Below are positions 42,625 through 51,559 of a stretch of DNA of 64,000 nt, one piece after another; the stretch's first letter is position 1, and every line of letters starts with the position of its first letter. A program made the translations under genes and the position numbers. The notes under the pieces are model-generated. The model did no database searches, was not told the DNA's origin, and saw nothing but the letters and a program-made list of their open reading frames with translations. Origin of the DNA: CAYJLF01 sp964371055 (lineage in GTDB: Bacteria > Eisenbacteria > RBG-16-71-46 > CAIMUX01); NCBI GenBank assembly GCA_964371055.1, contig CAYJLF010000005.1, positions 186,001 through 250,000 of the forward strand, in the 5' to 3' direction.

Positions 42625-43067
42625 CAGGCTCCTTCCAGGTCCACGGGTCCGCCGTGAAACGTCGCCTCGGCCCGGGCCCGGCAGGTGTCCTGCTGCCAGA
42701 GCTCAGCCGTGAGATAGTACAGGGGGCCGCGCGACCGGATCAGCGTCGCCCGAACGGAGCAGAGCGCCTCGATCATGACCGGCAGCTCGTAGCGCACCTC
42801 GATCCGCGCGGTGTAGCCGCGCACTCTCCGCGCGAAGAGGCAGTGGGTCATCGCCGCGTCCAGCAGAGTGGCGATGATTCCACCGTGGAGCCGTCCGGGA
42901 TAACCCTGGTAGCGAGCGTCGCAGGCGAACCGCGCTTCCACCGTGCCCTCGCCCAGATCCTGGAACTGCAACCCCAGGCCCCCGACGGACGTTCCCCGGC
43001 AAGCGATGCACTCCGGGTGACAGGATGCGCCGAAGTTCCGCACACTCGACGAGACGATCCCACCCAC
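42624..43067 (-). CDS. PaaI-type hotdog-fold thioesterase
   Basis: From GTG 43067, which has AAGGAGGGG upstream, the 147-residue product contains CHPECIACRG ... GLGLQF, typical of the N-terminus of 4HBT/PaaI proteins, and the hotdog helix GRLHGGIIATLLDAAMTHCL with the catalytic-type Asp. A start at 43133 would add 22 residues but has no ribosome site. It hydrolyses an acyl-CoA or similar thioester; the substrate is unknown. It is the first gene of the zinc-uptake/SPFH operon and shares TGATG with znuA. Confidence 0.8.
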   Translation of the reverse strand: MGGIVSSSVRNFGASCHPECIACRGTSVGGLGLQFQDLGEGTVEARFACDARYQGYPGRLHGGIIATLLDAAMTHCLFARRVRGYTARIEVRYELPVMIEALCSVRATLIRSRGPLYYLTAELWQQDTCRARAEATFHGGPVDLEGA

Positions 43068-43213
43068 GAATCCACCCCTCCTTGACCAGGTCCGCGCCTT
43101 GATCTGCGCAAAGGTAACCCTCGGCGCCTTCACACGCCAGACCAGCTACCGATCGCGCCCTGACCGCTCCGCTCCCCCAATTCGCGCCGACCTGCGATCT
43201 TCCTCCCCGATCG

Positions 43214-43249
43214 GTTGCGATCATATGCTCACAACAAAGAGCGCCACAA
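43214..43249 (-). promoter_or_regulatory. Candidate promoter and operator of the thioesterase-ZnuABC-SPFH operon
   Basis: On the minus strand TTGTGG (43244-43249), 18 bases, TATGAT (43220-43225) form a plausible promoter. A 22-bp palindrome with nine of eleven pairs (GTTGCGATCAT then ATGCTCACAAC, 43214-43235) covers its -10 box. A Fur-family zinc repressor would be the expected binder in front of ZnuABC, but the sequence is not a textbook Zur box. Confidence 0.45.
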
Positions 43250-43733
43250 GCATGGAATGGCACGGACCGGGGCACGATGCCCATGCGCGTACCCCGTTCT
43301 CGTCCGTGCGTTGGGTAGACAGAGACCCATCCTTGTGACATACTCCGGTGCTGGTTGCCCCCGGCGCGGTTCTGAATCGCGGCGTTTTGAGGTCGGAGCT
43401 ACGACCGGACGCTGAGAAAGTCGGCAATCGTGCCCCGGCATCAGGCTTCGAAGTCCTATAGGCACCCGGATTCCAGGGGAACGCGGAGCGCGGACCGGGA
43501 GTGGAACCTCCGGGGCCCGTGGTCGGTCACCGGGCTGAACATCAAAGGACACAACGAGATCGCGCTCTCCCGGCCGGCCGTTGCCGCGGCTTGGACGGTG
43601 AGCTTGACTTGCCCCGCCGCGGGGCGTAGAGCGAATGGAGATTGATCGTCTCATGGAGTCTCAGCGCAGCCGCGGCCAGAACCGTGGCGGAGGAAACGTC
43701 GACCACCGTACGGCCGACAAGGAGGTAACCGAA
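43250..43733. other. Gap without recognisable gene
   Basis: This ~480 bp region between the divergent operons holds no open frame with credible start. I looked for a structured RNA but found no clear match or strong isolated hairpin. It must contain the glgB promoter, which I cannot place with confidence; AAGGAGGTAACCGAA at 43719-43733 is the glgB ribosome site. Confidence 0.4.
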
Positions 43734-46034
43734 GTGAAGGGGAGGACGCAGGGAAGCGATCGCACTCCCGCCAGGAAGGCCACGACCAGCCCCAAGGCCA
43801 CCGCCAGCCGTTCCGGCGCGCGGACTGCCAGGCAATCCGGGGACACGGACGGCACGGCCCCCTCGAAGAAGAGCCGGACCGCCCCGGCCGGTTCGAAGCC
43901 CGGCGCGCCCGTCTCGCCGTCGCCGTCGATGCCGGCGGATCCCGCCGCGAGCGCGGCGCCGAAGAGGACCGCGCGGAAGAAGAGCGCGGAGCCCCAGCCG
44001 ACGCCCCGCGACCTGGCTGCCGAGACGATTGCCCGGGCCCTCCGCCCGGCCGTCCGTCGGACCCGCGCGGAAGAAGCCGCCGAGACGCCGTCGATCCATT
44101 CGTCCCAACCCAACCCCGGAGGATCCACCGTGTCCCCTCCCGACTATCCGGCCTTTTTCGGCGACCTCGATCTCTATCTTGCCGGAGAGGGACAGCACTT
44201 CCGCCTCTGGGAAAAGCTCGGCGCCCATCCGATCGAGGTCGACGGCGTCGCCGGAGTTGTCTTCGCCGTCTGGGCGCCCAACGCCGAGGGCGTCAGCGTC
44301 ATCGGAGACTTCAACCAGTGGGACGGCCGGCTCCATCCGACCCGCCCGCTCGGCCGTTCCGGGATCTGGTACGCCTTCATCCCGGGTCTCAAGCAGGGGG
44401 ACCTGTACAAGTACGAGATCCGGACCCGCGAGGGACACCTGCGCATCAAGTCCGACCCGCTCGCCTTCTACAGCGAGCTGCGCCCGCACTCGGCGTCGCG
44501 CGTCTGGGATGTCACGCAGTACGGATGGAACGATCAGGAGTGGATGGACAGCCGTCGCAATCGCGATTGGCGCCGGGAGCCGATGAACATCTATGAGGTG
44601 CACCTCGCCTCCTGGATGCGCGCGCCGGAGGATGACAATCGCTGGCTGACCTACCGCGAGCTCGCGCCGCGCCTGGTCGATCATCTCAAGCGCTACAACT
44701 TTACCCACGTCGAGCTTCTGCCGGTGGCCGAGCATCTGCTCGACCAGTCGTGGGGCTACCAGGTGACCGGCTACTTTGCCCCGACCAGCCGCCACGGCAA
44801 CCCGGACGACTTCAAGTTTCTGATCGACCTGCTCCACCAGAACGGCATCGGCGTCATCATCGACTGGGTGCCGGCGCACTTCCCCAAGGACGACACCGGC
44901 CTGCGCTGGTTCGACGGCACCGCTCTTTACGAGCACGCTGACCCGCGCAAAGGGGAACACACCGAGTGGGGCACGCTGATCTTCAACTACGGCCGCCACG
45001 AGGTCCGCAACTTCCTGCTCGCCAACGCGCTCTTCTGGCTGGACGTCTATCACATCGACGGCCTCCGGGTGGACGCCGTCGCGTCGATGCTCTACCTCGA
45101 CTACAGCCGCAAGGACGGTGAGTGGCTGCCCAACCAGTACGGCGGCAAGGAGAACCTCGAGGCGATCGACCTGTTGCGCAAGATGAACGAGCTGGTCTAC
45201 GGCCTCTACCCCGGCGCTTTCACCGTGGCCGAGGAGTCGACCGACTGGGGCGGCGTGACGATGCCCACCTACCTGGGTGGCCTCGGCTTCGGCTTCAAAT
45301 GGGACATGGGGTGGATGCACGACACCCTTCTCTATTTCTCGAAGGATCCGGTGCATCGCCGCTACCACCATAACGATCTGACGTTCGCCATGCTCTACGC
45401 CTACACCGAGAACTTCATCATGCCGCTCTCGCACGACGAGGTGGTGCATGGCAAGGGATCGCTGTTGCAGAAGATGGCGGGGGACGAGTGGCAGCGGTTC
45501 GCCAATCTGCGCTCGATGTACGCCTACATGTTCACCCGGCCCGGCAAGAAGCTCTTCTTCATGGGCGCCGAGTTCGCCCAGGGCTTCGAGTGGTACAGCG
45601 ACGCGTCACTCCACTGGCACATGTCCGAGTTCCCGGCCCACAAGGGGATCGAGACTCTGATGGCGGATCTCGGCCGGATCTACCGGGAGAACGATTGCCT
45701 GTGGCACTGGGATGCGGAGCCGCAGGGCTACCAGTGGATCGACTGCTCCGACGCGGAGTCGAGCGTCGTCAGCTACCTCCGCCGGGGGCCGAACGGCTGG
45801 ATGCTGGTGGCGATGAACCTCACCCCCGTCCCGCGGAGCGGCTACCGGATCGGCGTGCCCGAACCGGGTTACTACCGCGAAGTGATCAACACCGATTCTG
45901 AAATCTACGGCGGCACCAACCTCGGCAACGGCGGCGGCCTCATGGCCGAGGAGGTGGGGATGCACGGCCAGGCCTGGTCGCTCAACCTCGTCCTCCCGCC
46001 ACTTGCGGCCGTGGTGTTCCAGCCGGCCAGATAG
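43734..46034 (+). CDS. glgB: 1,4-alpha-glucan branching enzyme with long basic N-terminal extension
   Basis: The GTG at 43734 follows a perfect ribosome site (AAGGAGGT, eight bases) and gives 766 residues; an ATG at 43635 has none. The first ~130 residues are low-complexity Lys/Arg/Ala/Pro/Ser ([33 protein letters not shown]), absent from usual GlgB (~630-730 residues). Then come the CBM48 domain ([20 protein letters not shown]) and the GH13 barrel with [18 protein letters not shown] (nucleophile Asp), TVAEEST (acid/base Glu) and [13 protein letters not shown]. GlgB makes the alpha-1,6 branches of glycogen. It is followed within 8 bp by typA. Confidence 0.95.
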   Translation: MKGRTQGSDRTPARKATTSPKATASRSGARTARQSGDTDGTAPSKKSRTAPAGSKPGAPVSPSPSMPADPAASAAPKRTARKKSAEPQPTPRDLAAETIARALRPAVRRTRAEEAAETPSIHSSQPNPGGSTVSPPDYPAFFGDLDLYLAGEGQHFRLWEKLGAHPIEVDGVAGVVFAVWAPNAEGVSVIGDFNQWDGRLHPTRPLGRSGIWYAFIPGLKQGDLYKYEIRTREGHLRIKSDPLAFYSELRPHSASRVWDVTQYGWNDQEWMDSRRNRDWRREPMNIYEVHLASWMRAPEDDNRWLTYRELAPRLVDHLKRYNFTHVELLPVAEHLLDQSWGYQVTGYFAPTSRHGNPDDFKFLIDLLHQNGIGVIIDWVPAHFPKDDTGLRWFDGTALYEHADPRKGEHTEWGTLIFNYGRHEVRNFLLANALFWLDVYHIDGLRVDAVASMLYLDYSRKDGEWLPNQYGGKENLEAIDLLRKMNELVYGLYPGAFTVAEESTDWGGVTMPTYLGGLGFGFKWDMGWMHDTLLYFSKDPVHRRYHHNDLTFAMLYAYTENFIMPLSHDEVVHGKGSLLQKMAGDEWQRFANLRSMYAYMFTRPGKKLFFMGAEFAQGFEWYSDASLHWHMSEFPAHKGIETLMADLGRIYRENDCLWHWDAEPQGYQWIDCSDAESSVVSYLRRGPNGWMLVAMNLTPVPRSGYRIGVPEPGYYREVINTDSEIYGGTNLGNGGGLMAEEVGMHGQAWSLNLVLPPLAAVVFQPAR

Positions 46035-46042
46035 GAGCCCGA

Positions 46043-47890
46043 TTGACCGTCAGCAATCCCGTGAGCGCCCCCCGGCTCCGCACCGACCGGCGGGCGCTCG
46101 CGATCGTCGCGCACGTCGACCATGGAAAGACCACCCTGGTCGACGCGCTGCTCAAGCAGACCGGCGTCTTCCGCGAGGGCCAGGCCGTGGCGGACTGCGT
46201 CATGGACTCGGGCGACCTCGAACGCGAGCGTGGCATCACCATCCTCGCGAAGAACACCTCCATCCGCTACCGCGACACCGTGATCAACATCGTCGACACT
46301 CCGGGTCACCGTGACTTCGGCTCGGAGGTCGAGCGGATCCTCACCATGGTGGAGGGTGTGCTGCTGCTGGTGGACGCCGCCGAGGGGCCCCTGCCCCAGA
46401 CCCGCTTCGTGCTGAGAAAGGCCCTGGAACAGGGGAAGCAGCCGATCGTTCTGATCAACAAGGTCGATCGCTCCGACGCCCGCCCGCTCGACGTGGAACA
46501 GGAGATCCAGGACCTCTTCCTTTCCCTCGCCACGCAAGTGGATCACCTCGACTTCCCGGTCTTCTACGGATCGGGACGTCTCGGCTTTGCCTCCAATGAT
46601 CCCAACGCGCAGGCCGGCGACCTGCGCCCGCTCCTGGACGCCTTCCTCCAGCACATCCCCGCTCCGCCCGTGACCGACGCCGCCTTCAAGATGATCGTGG
46701 CCAACATCGACTACTCCGACTACCTGGGCCGTCTCGCGGTCGGCCGGATCCACTCGGGCGAGCTCTCCTCAACGCGGGAACTGGCCCTGGTCCGACCCGA
46801 CGGAACGATCCTGGAGAAGAGCCGCGCCGGGAAGATCTATGTCTTCGACGGGATCGAACGCCGCGAGGTAACCTACGCCTCGGCCGGAGACATCGTCGTC
46901 ATTTCGGGGTTTCCCGCCATCGAGATCGGCGACACGATCCTCGACCCCGTCGATCCCCAGCCGCTCTCCGGCATCCTGGTGGAAGAGCCAACGCTGTCGA
47001 TCGAGTTCAGGGTCAACAATGCCCCCTTCGCCGGACGGTCGGGGCGCTATCTCACGACCCGGCACCTGAAGGAGCGCCTCGAGCGCGAGCTGGAACGGAA
47101 CGTGGGGTTGCGGCTGGAGCTCACGGGGGAAACGGATTCGTTCCGTGTGCTCGGGCGCGGCGAACTCTCGCTCTCGATCCTGGCCGAGACGATGCGGCGG
47201 GAGGGGTATGAGTTCGCCCTCGGCCGCCCGCAGGTGATCCTCCGACGGGATGACGAGGGACACCTGCTCGAACCGTACGAGGAGTTGATCATCGACTGCG
47301 ACGGGGAGTATACCGGAGCGGTCATCTCGGCCGTGGGCGAGCGTCGCGGCGAGCTGAAACACCTCGGCAAGCATGGCGACCGCATGCGCATGGACTTCAC
47401 CATTCCCTCGCGCGGACTGCTCGGTTTCCGGACCGAATTCCTCTCCCTCACCCGCGGCACCGCCCTGATGCACCATCTCTTCGATGCCTACGGTCCGCAC
47501 AAGGGGAGCCTGGGGGGGAGCAAGAAGGGGGCGCTGATCGCCAAGGAGGCGGGCGAAGTGACCGCCTACGCGCTGGAGCAGCTCTCCGATCGCGGCGCCT
47601 TCTTCGTCCGCGCGATGGAGCCGGTTTACGCCGGGCAGATCGTCGGCGAACACGTCAAGGCCAACGACCTCGTGGTGCAGATCTGCAAGCGGAAGCACCT
47701 GACGAACATGCGATCCTCCACGCAGGAGATCGAAGAACGGCTGACCCCGCCGCGGCAGCTTACGATCGAGAGCGGGATCGAGTGGATCAACGACGACGAG
47801 TTGCTCGAAGTCACGCCCGCCGCCCTTCGAGTCCGCAAGAGGATCCTCGATCATCATCGCCGCCGCGACGCGGAGGGCGAAGCGGAGTAG
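46043..47890 (+). CDS. typA: Ribosome-associated translational GTPase TypA/BipA
   Basis: The 615-residue protein starts at TTG 46043 (AGGAG upstream), an uncommon start codon. G motifs are AHVDHGKTT (G1), RGITI (G2), DTPGH (G3) and NKVD (G4). The BipA-specific C-terminus has [28 protein letters not shown] and [19 protein letters not shown]. TypA acts in ribosome assembly and stress or cold adaptation. A variable C-terminal extension ([19 protein letters not shown]) is normal for the family. Confidence 0.96.
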   Translation: MTVSNPVSAPRLRTDRRALAIVAHVDHGKTTLVDALLKQTGVFREGQAVADCVMDSGDLERERGITILAKNTSIRYRDTVINIVDTPGHRDFGSEVERILTMVEGVLLLVDAAEGPLPQTRFVLRKALEQGKQPIVLINKVDRSDARPLDVEQEIQDLFLSLATQVDHLDFPVFYGSGRLGFASNDPNAQAGDLRPLLDAFLQHIPAPPVTDAAFKMIVANIDYSDYLGRLAVGRIHSGELSSTRELALVRPDGTILEKSRAGKIYVFDGIERREVTYASAGDIVVISGFPAIEIGDTILDPVDPQPLSGILVEEPTLSIEFRVNNAPFAGRSGRYLTTRHLKERLERELERNVGLRLELTGETDSFRVLGRGELSLSILAETMRREGYEFALGRPQVILRRDDEGHLLEPYEELIIDCDGEYTGAVISAVGERRGELKHLGKHGDRMRMDFTIPSRGLLGFRTEFLSLTRGTALMHHLFDAYGPHKGSLGGSKKGALIAKEAGEVTAYALEQLSDRGAFFVRAMEPVYAGQIVGEHVKANDLVVQICKRKHLTNMRSSTQEIEERLTPPRQLTIESGIEWINDDELLEVTPAALRVRKRILDHHRRRDAEGEAE

Positions 47891-47902
47891 CGGAGGCCGC
47901 GC

Positions 47903-48433
47903 ATGGAGAGAACCCTCTGGCTGGAGCGGACCTTCCCGAGCGGGATCCCGGTCGCGATGATCCCCAGCCTGATCGAACGGCTGCGCGGCACCCCCGCTCG
48001 CTTGAGCGAGCGACTCGCCCGCGTGGATGCCGAAGTGCTGGCCCGGCGCGAGGGCGGCACCTGGTCCATTCTCGAAATCGTCGGCCACCTCGGCCAGGTC
48101 GAGGAGCTCTGGTTCGGCCGGCTCGATGACTTCCAGGCCGGCCGCGCCGACCTGCGCCCCGCCCGCTTCGAAGCGGGGCGCGTCGAATCCGCCGGCTTCA
48201 ACGAGGTGCCGTTGGCGGCCGTTCTCGAACGATTCCGGGCGGCCCGGCTGGCGTTGGTGTTGCGCATCGAAGAGCTGGATGACGCGGTCCGGCGCCGCGA
48301 GGCCCGTCACCCCCGCCTCGGCCAGGTGATGACTCTGGCGGACCTGATCTACTTCGCGGCCGAGCACGACGACCATCACCTGGCGCGGATCAGCGAGATC
48401 CTTCGGGCGGGAGGCTCACCGTCGGCCCCCTGA
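47903..48433 (+). CDS. DinB-like (DUF664/DUF1572-type) four-helix protein
   Basis: The 176-residue protein has SILEIVGHLGQVEELWFGRL and, near the C-terminus, LIYFAAEHDDHHLARISEIL, which place the His triad (GHL, then EHDDHH) of the DinB/YfiT metal-binding four-helix bundle. Such proteins are often thiol transferases or damage-inducible proteins with unknown substrate. ATG 47903 has GCGGAGGCCGCGC upstream; it follows typA by 12 bp and may be cotranscribed. Confidence 0.82.
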   Translation: MERTLWLERTFPSGIPVAMIPSLIERLRGTPARLSERLARVDAEVLARREGGTWSILEIVGHLGQVEELWFGRLDDFQAGRADLRPARFEAGRVESAGFNEVPLAAVLERFRAARLALVLRIEELDDAVRRREARHPRLGQVMTLADLIYFAAEHDDHHLARISEILRAGGSPSAP

Positions 48434-48479
48434 GCCCGTCACCGGGGCACGCGCGCGCCAGGACACGAGGGGGGACGGA

Positions 48480-49109
48480 ATGGACCCGTCACTGGATCGC
48501 CTCTTCGCGAACAATCGCCGCTGGGCGACGGAGAAGACCGCGGACGATCCCGGGTTCTTCGAACGGCTGAGCGGCCAGCAGACGCCGCGCTTCCTCTGGA
48601 TCGGCTGTTCCGACAGCCGCGTTCCGGCCAACGAGATCGTCGGACTCGCCCCGGGTGAGCTCTTCGTCCACCGGAACGTGGCCAACCTGGTGGTGCACTC
48701 CGACATGAACTGCCTCTCCGTCCTCCAGTTCGCCGTCGACATCCTGAAGGTGGAGCACGTCATCGTCTGCGGGCACTACAGCTGCGGCGGCGTGCGGGCC
48801 GCCTACGAGGACGCCGCCCACGGACTGGTCGACAACTGGCTGCGGCATGTTCGGGACACGATCCAGCGCCGGCGGGAGGCGATAGATCATCTGCCCGCCG
48901 ACGCCGCGATCCACCGGCTGTGCGAGCTCAACGTCATAGAACAGGTGGGCAACGTGGGCAATACCACCATCGTGCAGGATGCGTGGCGGCGGGGACAGAA
49001 GTTGACGATCCACGGCTGGATCTACGACCTCGCCGACGGCCTCCTCCGGGACCTGGGGACCAGCATCGGATCGGCGGAGGATCTCCGCCGGGAGCTCGGG
49101 CGGATCTGA
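48480..49109 (+). CDS. can: Beta-class carbonic anhydrase
   Basis: The 209-residue enzyme contains IGCSDSRVPANEIVGLAPGE (zinc-ligand Cys with the Asp-Arg dyad), VHRNVANLV and CGHYSCGGVRAA (zinc-ligand His and Cys). The E. coli Can length is 220. It interconverts CO2 and bicarbonate for cytosolic carboxylations. ATG 48480 has GAGGGGGGACGGA before it. All active-site residues are present. Confidence 0.95.
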   Translation: MDPSLDRLFANNRRWATEKTADDPGFFERLSGQQTPRFLWIGCSDSRVPANEIVGLAPGELFVHRNVANLVVHSDMNCLSVLQFAVDILKVEHVIVCGHYSCGGVRAAYEDAAHGLVDNWLRHVRDTIQRRREAIDHLPADAAIHRLCELNVIEQVGNVGNTTIVQDAWRRGQKLTIHGWIYDLADGLLRDLGTSIGSAEDLRRELGRI

Positions 49110-49134
49110 ACCAGCGTCGATCAAGAAGTCTGAC

Positions 49135-49164
49135 CTGACCGCACCCTCGTCGGACTGGTATAGT
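49135..49164 (+). promoter_or_regulatory. Candidate sigma-70 promoter before the radical SAM gene
   Basis: CTGACC, 18 bases, TATAGT lies about 90 bp before ATG 49255. The -10 box is strong, the -35 box moderate. Confidence 0.4.
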
Positions 49165-49254
49165 CACCGGTCGCTCTGGTTTTCAGGTCCATCTCGAGTC
49201 GCCTTGAAACCGAGGCCGCAGACTGAGACGGACCGTATCCGGGAGTCCCACCTC

Positions 49255-51156
49255 ATGCCCAACCTCGACAGTTTGCTCGCCCGGACCTGGGTGGGCCTCC
49301 ACGCCGGGCTGATCGACCAGGTGAGCCGGCGCGTCTGCCACGGTTTCTACGATGGAGACCGGCTGGACGCGCATGCGCGTCGCCATGGCCCGGTTCCGGT
49401 GGTCCTCGTCATTCCCCCGATGAGCGACGTGAACGGCGCGCTGCCGCATCCCGGCGTCGGCGTGCTGCAGACGATCGTCCGCCACCACGGCATCGCGTGC
49501 GAGGTGCTGAACTACAACCTCCCCGTCAATCATCCCCGGGATCCTTACGAGCACCTGGCGCGGACGATCCGGGCCTGGGGCGTCCGCGTCCTCGGCGTCT
49601 CGACCTACAGCCAGGCGATCCGCCACACGCTGGAAGGCCTGCGACGGATCCGCGCGGAGTTCCCTGACCTCGTCATCGTCCTGGGCGGACCCCATCCGAC
49701 GGAGTCCTACCTGAGTCTCCTGGGGGTGAGCTTCATCGACTATGTCTGTCGCGGAGAGGCTGAGGTGAGCTTTCCCGCGTTGTTGAAGGCTCTTCTGGGA
49801 GGGGAGCGGCCCGCGGGAGGATCGATCCCCGGTGTCTACAACTACGATCGGGTCAGTCGGACCATCCAGGGAACCCCCGCGTCTTTCATCGATCTGGAGG
49901 AGTACGATCAGAAGCACCTGCTCCGCTACCAGTTCTCTCCCGATGAGCTGCGCCAGCAGCGCCTCTACCGCGGGTGCCACGGCACGGCCGGACCGGAGTA
50001 CTGGCCGATCGCGCTCGTGCGCGGTTGCCCGTACGACTGCACCTTCTGCGCTGCCTACCAGATGTCGGGCAAGAAGCTTCGCTACCGCCGGGTCGAGGTG
50101 GTGGCCGACGACATGGAGCACTACCTCCGCGCCTACGGCCGGCGCCACTTCAGCTTCATCGACGACTCCTTCACCCAGAGATACGAGTACGTCGTCGACC
50201 TCTGCCGGGAGATTCTCCGGCGCCGCCTGCGCGTCTACTGGACGACCGACAATGGCATTCGCCACGAGACGCTGGGGGCGACCCGCCTGGTCGAGTCCGG
50301 CCTCCGGGAGCGCAACATCGCCTCCGTGGACGAACTGGTCACCCTGATGATCCGGGCCGGCTGGCGGGGCACGGCGGTGGGACTCGAGTCAGGCTCGGCT
50401 CGCGTGCGGCGGGAACTCGTGCGGAAAGGGGGCGCCAACCTCACCAACGAGCAGATCCTGGAGAACCTGCGGAGCCTGAAGCAGATCGCCCGGCGCGAGG
50501 GAGTCTACTTCTACATCAACGGCTTTCTCATGGCCGGATTCCCCTCGCTCCCGCTGCGCAACGGCAAGGTGGTCCCGGCCGAGACGATCGAGGAGATGGA
50601 GCTCACCCGCCGCTTCGCGCTGGAGCTGCGGGACGCCGGCGCCATCGACATGATGAACCTGAGCATGGTCATTCCGCTGCCGGGCACCGACATGTGGGAG
50701 GCTCTGACCATCGAGCAGAAGCTGCACGTGCTGCTCGGGTGCGTGCCGTCATCGCACTCCGAGGCGGAGGCGGTCGAACGGATCCGGAGGGACACCCTGG
50801 CCGCCTATGGGTCGGACCTCGAGGCCACACGCTACCAGGAGGAGCCGGAAGCGTTCTTCTGGAAGCAGGTCTACCAACTCACGGATGAGACCCAGATCCT
50901 GATCATGGAATCCTACGACTCCTTCAATGCCGACTCGGCTCACAACATCTTCCTGGACCGCCCGGCGCCGGAGTTGCTCTGGACCTACCGCGAGAGCGTG
51001 GTCGACGACTTCTATGGCAGCGGCCGCATGAAGGCGCGCATGCTCCAGCACGTGTGGCGGCGCAGCGGCAATCTTCAGGGCGCGGCGGCCTATCTGACCC
51101 TGATGGGGCGAAAGTACGAACCCGGGACGAAGCTTCGAGCGGCCGCCGCCGAGTAG
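49255..51156 (+). CDS. B12-binding-domain radical SAM protein of unknown pathway
   Basis: The 633-residue protein starts at ATG 49255 (GGGAGTCCCACCTC upstream); TTG 49204 in frame is less likely. Residues ~25-165 form a cobalamin-binding-like Rossmann domain (VVLVIPPMSDVNGALPHPGV, LGVSTYSQAIRHTLEGLRRI, VLGGPHPTESYLSLLG) but lack the DxHxxG motif. The radical SAM core has the 4Fe-4S motif CPYDCTFC at ~260 and the 'GLESGSARVRRELVRKGG' block. The C-terminal ~200 residues match no family I know. Family members do methylations or rearrangements in lipid and natural-product synthesis. Its neighbours give no clear pathway. Confidence 0.82.
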   Translation: MPNLDSLLARTWVGLHAGLIDQVSRRVCHGFYDGDRLDAHARRHGPVPVVLVIPPMSDVNGALPHPGVGVLQTIVRHHGIACEVLNYNLPVNHPRDPYEHLARTIRAWGVRVLGVSTYSQAIRHTLEGLRRIRAEFPDLVIVLGGPHPTESYLSLLGVSFIDYVCRGEAEVSFPALLKALLGGERPAGGSIPGVYNYDRVSRTIQGTPASFIDLEEYDQKHLLRYQFSPDELRQQRLYRGCHGTAGPEYWPIALVRGCPYDCTFCAAYQMSGKKLRYRRVEVVADDMEHYLRAYGRRHFSFIDDSFTQRYEYVVDLCREILRRRLRVYWTTDNGIRHETLGATRLVESGLRERNIASVDELVTLMIRAGWRGTAVGLESGSARVRRELVRKGGANLTNEQILENLRSLKQIARREGVYFYINGFLMAGFPSLPLRNGKVVPAETIEEMELTRRFALELRDAGAIDMMNLSMVIPLPGTDMWEALTIEQKLHVLLGCVPSSHSEAEAVERIRRDTLAAYGSDLEATRYQEEPEAFFWKQVYQLTDETQILIMESYDSFNADSAHNIFLDRPAPELLWTYRESVVDDFYGSGRMKARMLQHVWRRSGNLQGAAAYLTLMGRKYEPGTKLRAAAAE

Positions 51157-51240
51157 GCGCGGTCCGCCGGGGGCGGCCCCGGCGACGGCGACTCCTGCTA
51201 GACTCTCCCCGGCGGGCCATCGCGCCGCCCGGGAGGGACC

Positions 51241-51489
51241 ATGACCATCGACCTGGCACCGGAGACGCGCCAGCGGCTCCTCCGCTCGATCCAGCGCTAC
51301 TTCAAGGAGCAGCTCGAGGAGGAGGTCGGAGAGCTGAAGTCGTCGTTGCTGCTGGACTACGTGCTCCGGGAGATCGGTCCGACCATCTACAATCAGGCGA
51401 TCGCGGACGCCCAGGCTTATCTCAACGAGCGGGTGGCCGACCTGGACGGCGTCCTCTACCGGCCCGAGTTCGGATACTGGAAGCGGTGA
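51241..51489 (+). CDS. DUF2164 family small protein
   Basis: The 82-residue protein (SIQRYFKEQLEEEVGELKSS, LLLDYVLREIGPTIYNQAIA, DAQAYLNERVADLDG) matches the whole length of DUF2164, a small alpha-helical family of unknown function. ATG 51241 follows GGGAGGGACC. It stands alone between the radical SAM gene and the GH13 gene in the same orientation. Confidence 0.85.
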   Translation: MTIDLAPETRQRLLRSIQRYFKEQLEEEVGELKSSLLLDYVLREIGPTIYNQAIADAQAYLNERVADLDGVLYRPEFGYWKR

Positions 51490-51559
51490 AGCGGCGCTTG
51501 CCGCCGCGGCCGCGCGGGTCCTTGACCGCCGGCCCGTCATCGGGCAACGTAGCCGGACC

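Noticed and set aside
43250..43733. Structured RNA (6S-like or riboswitch) before glgB
   Set aside because: I could fold no convincing long stem and no known conserved motif was seen.
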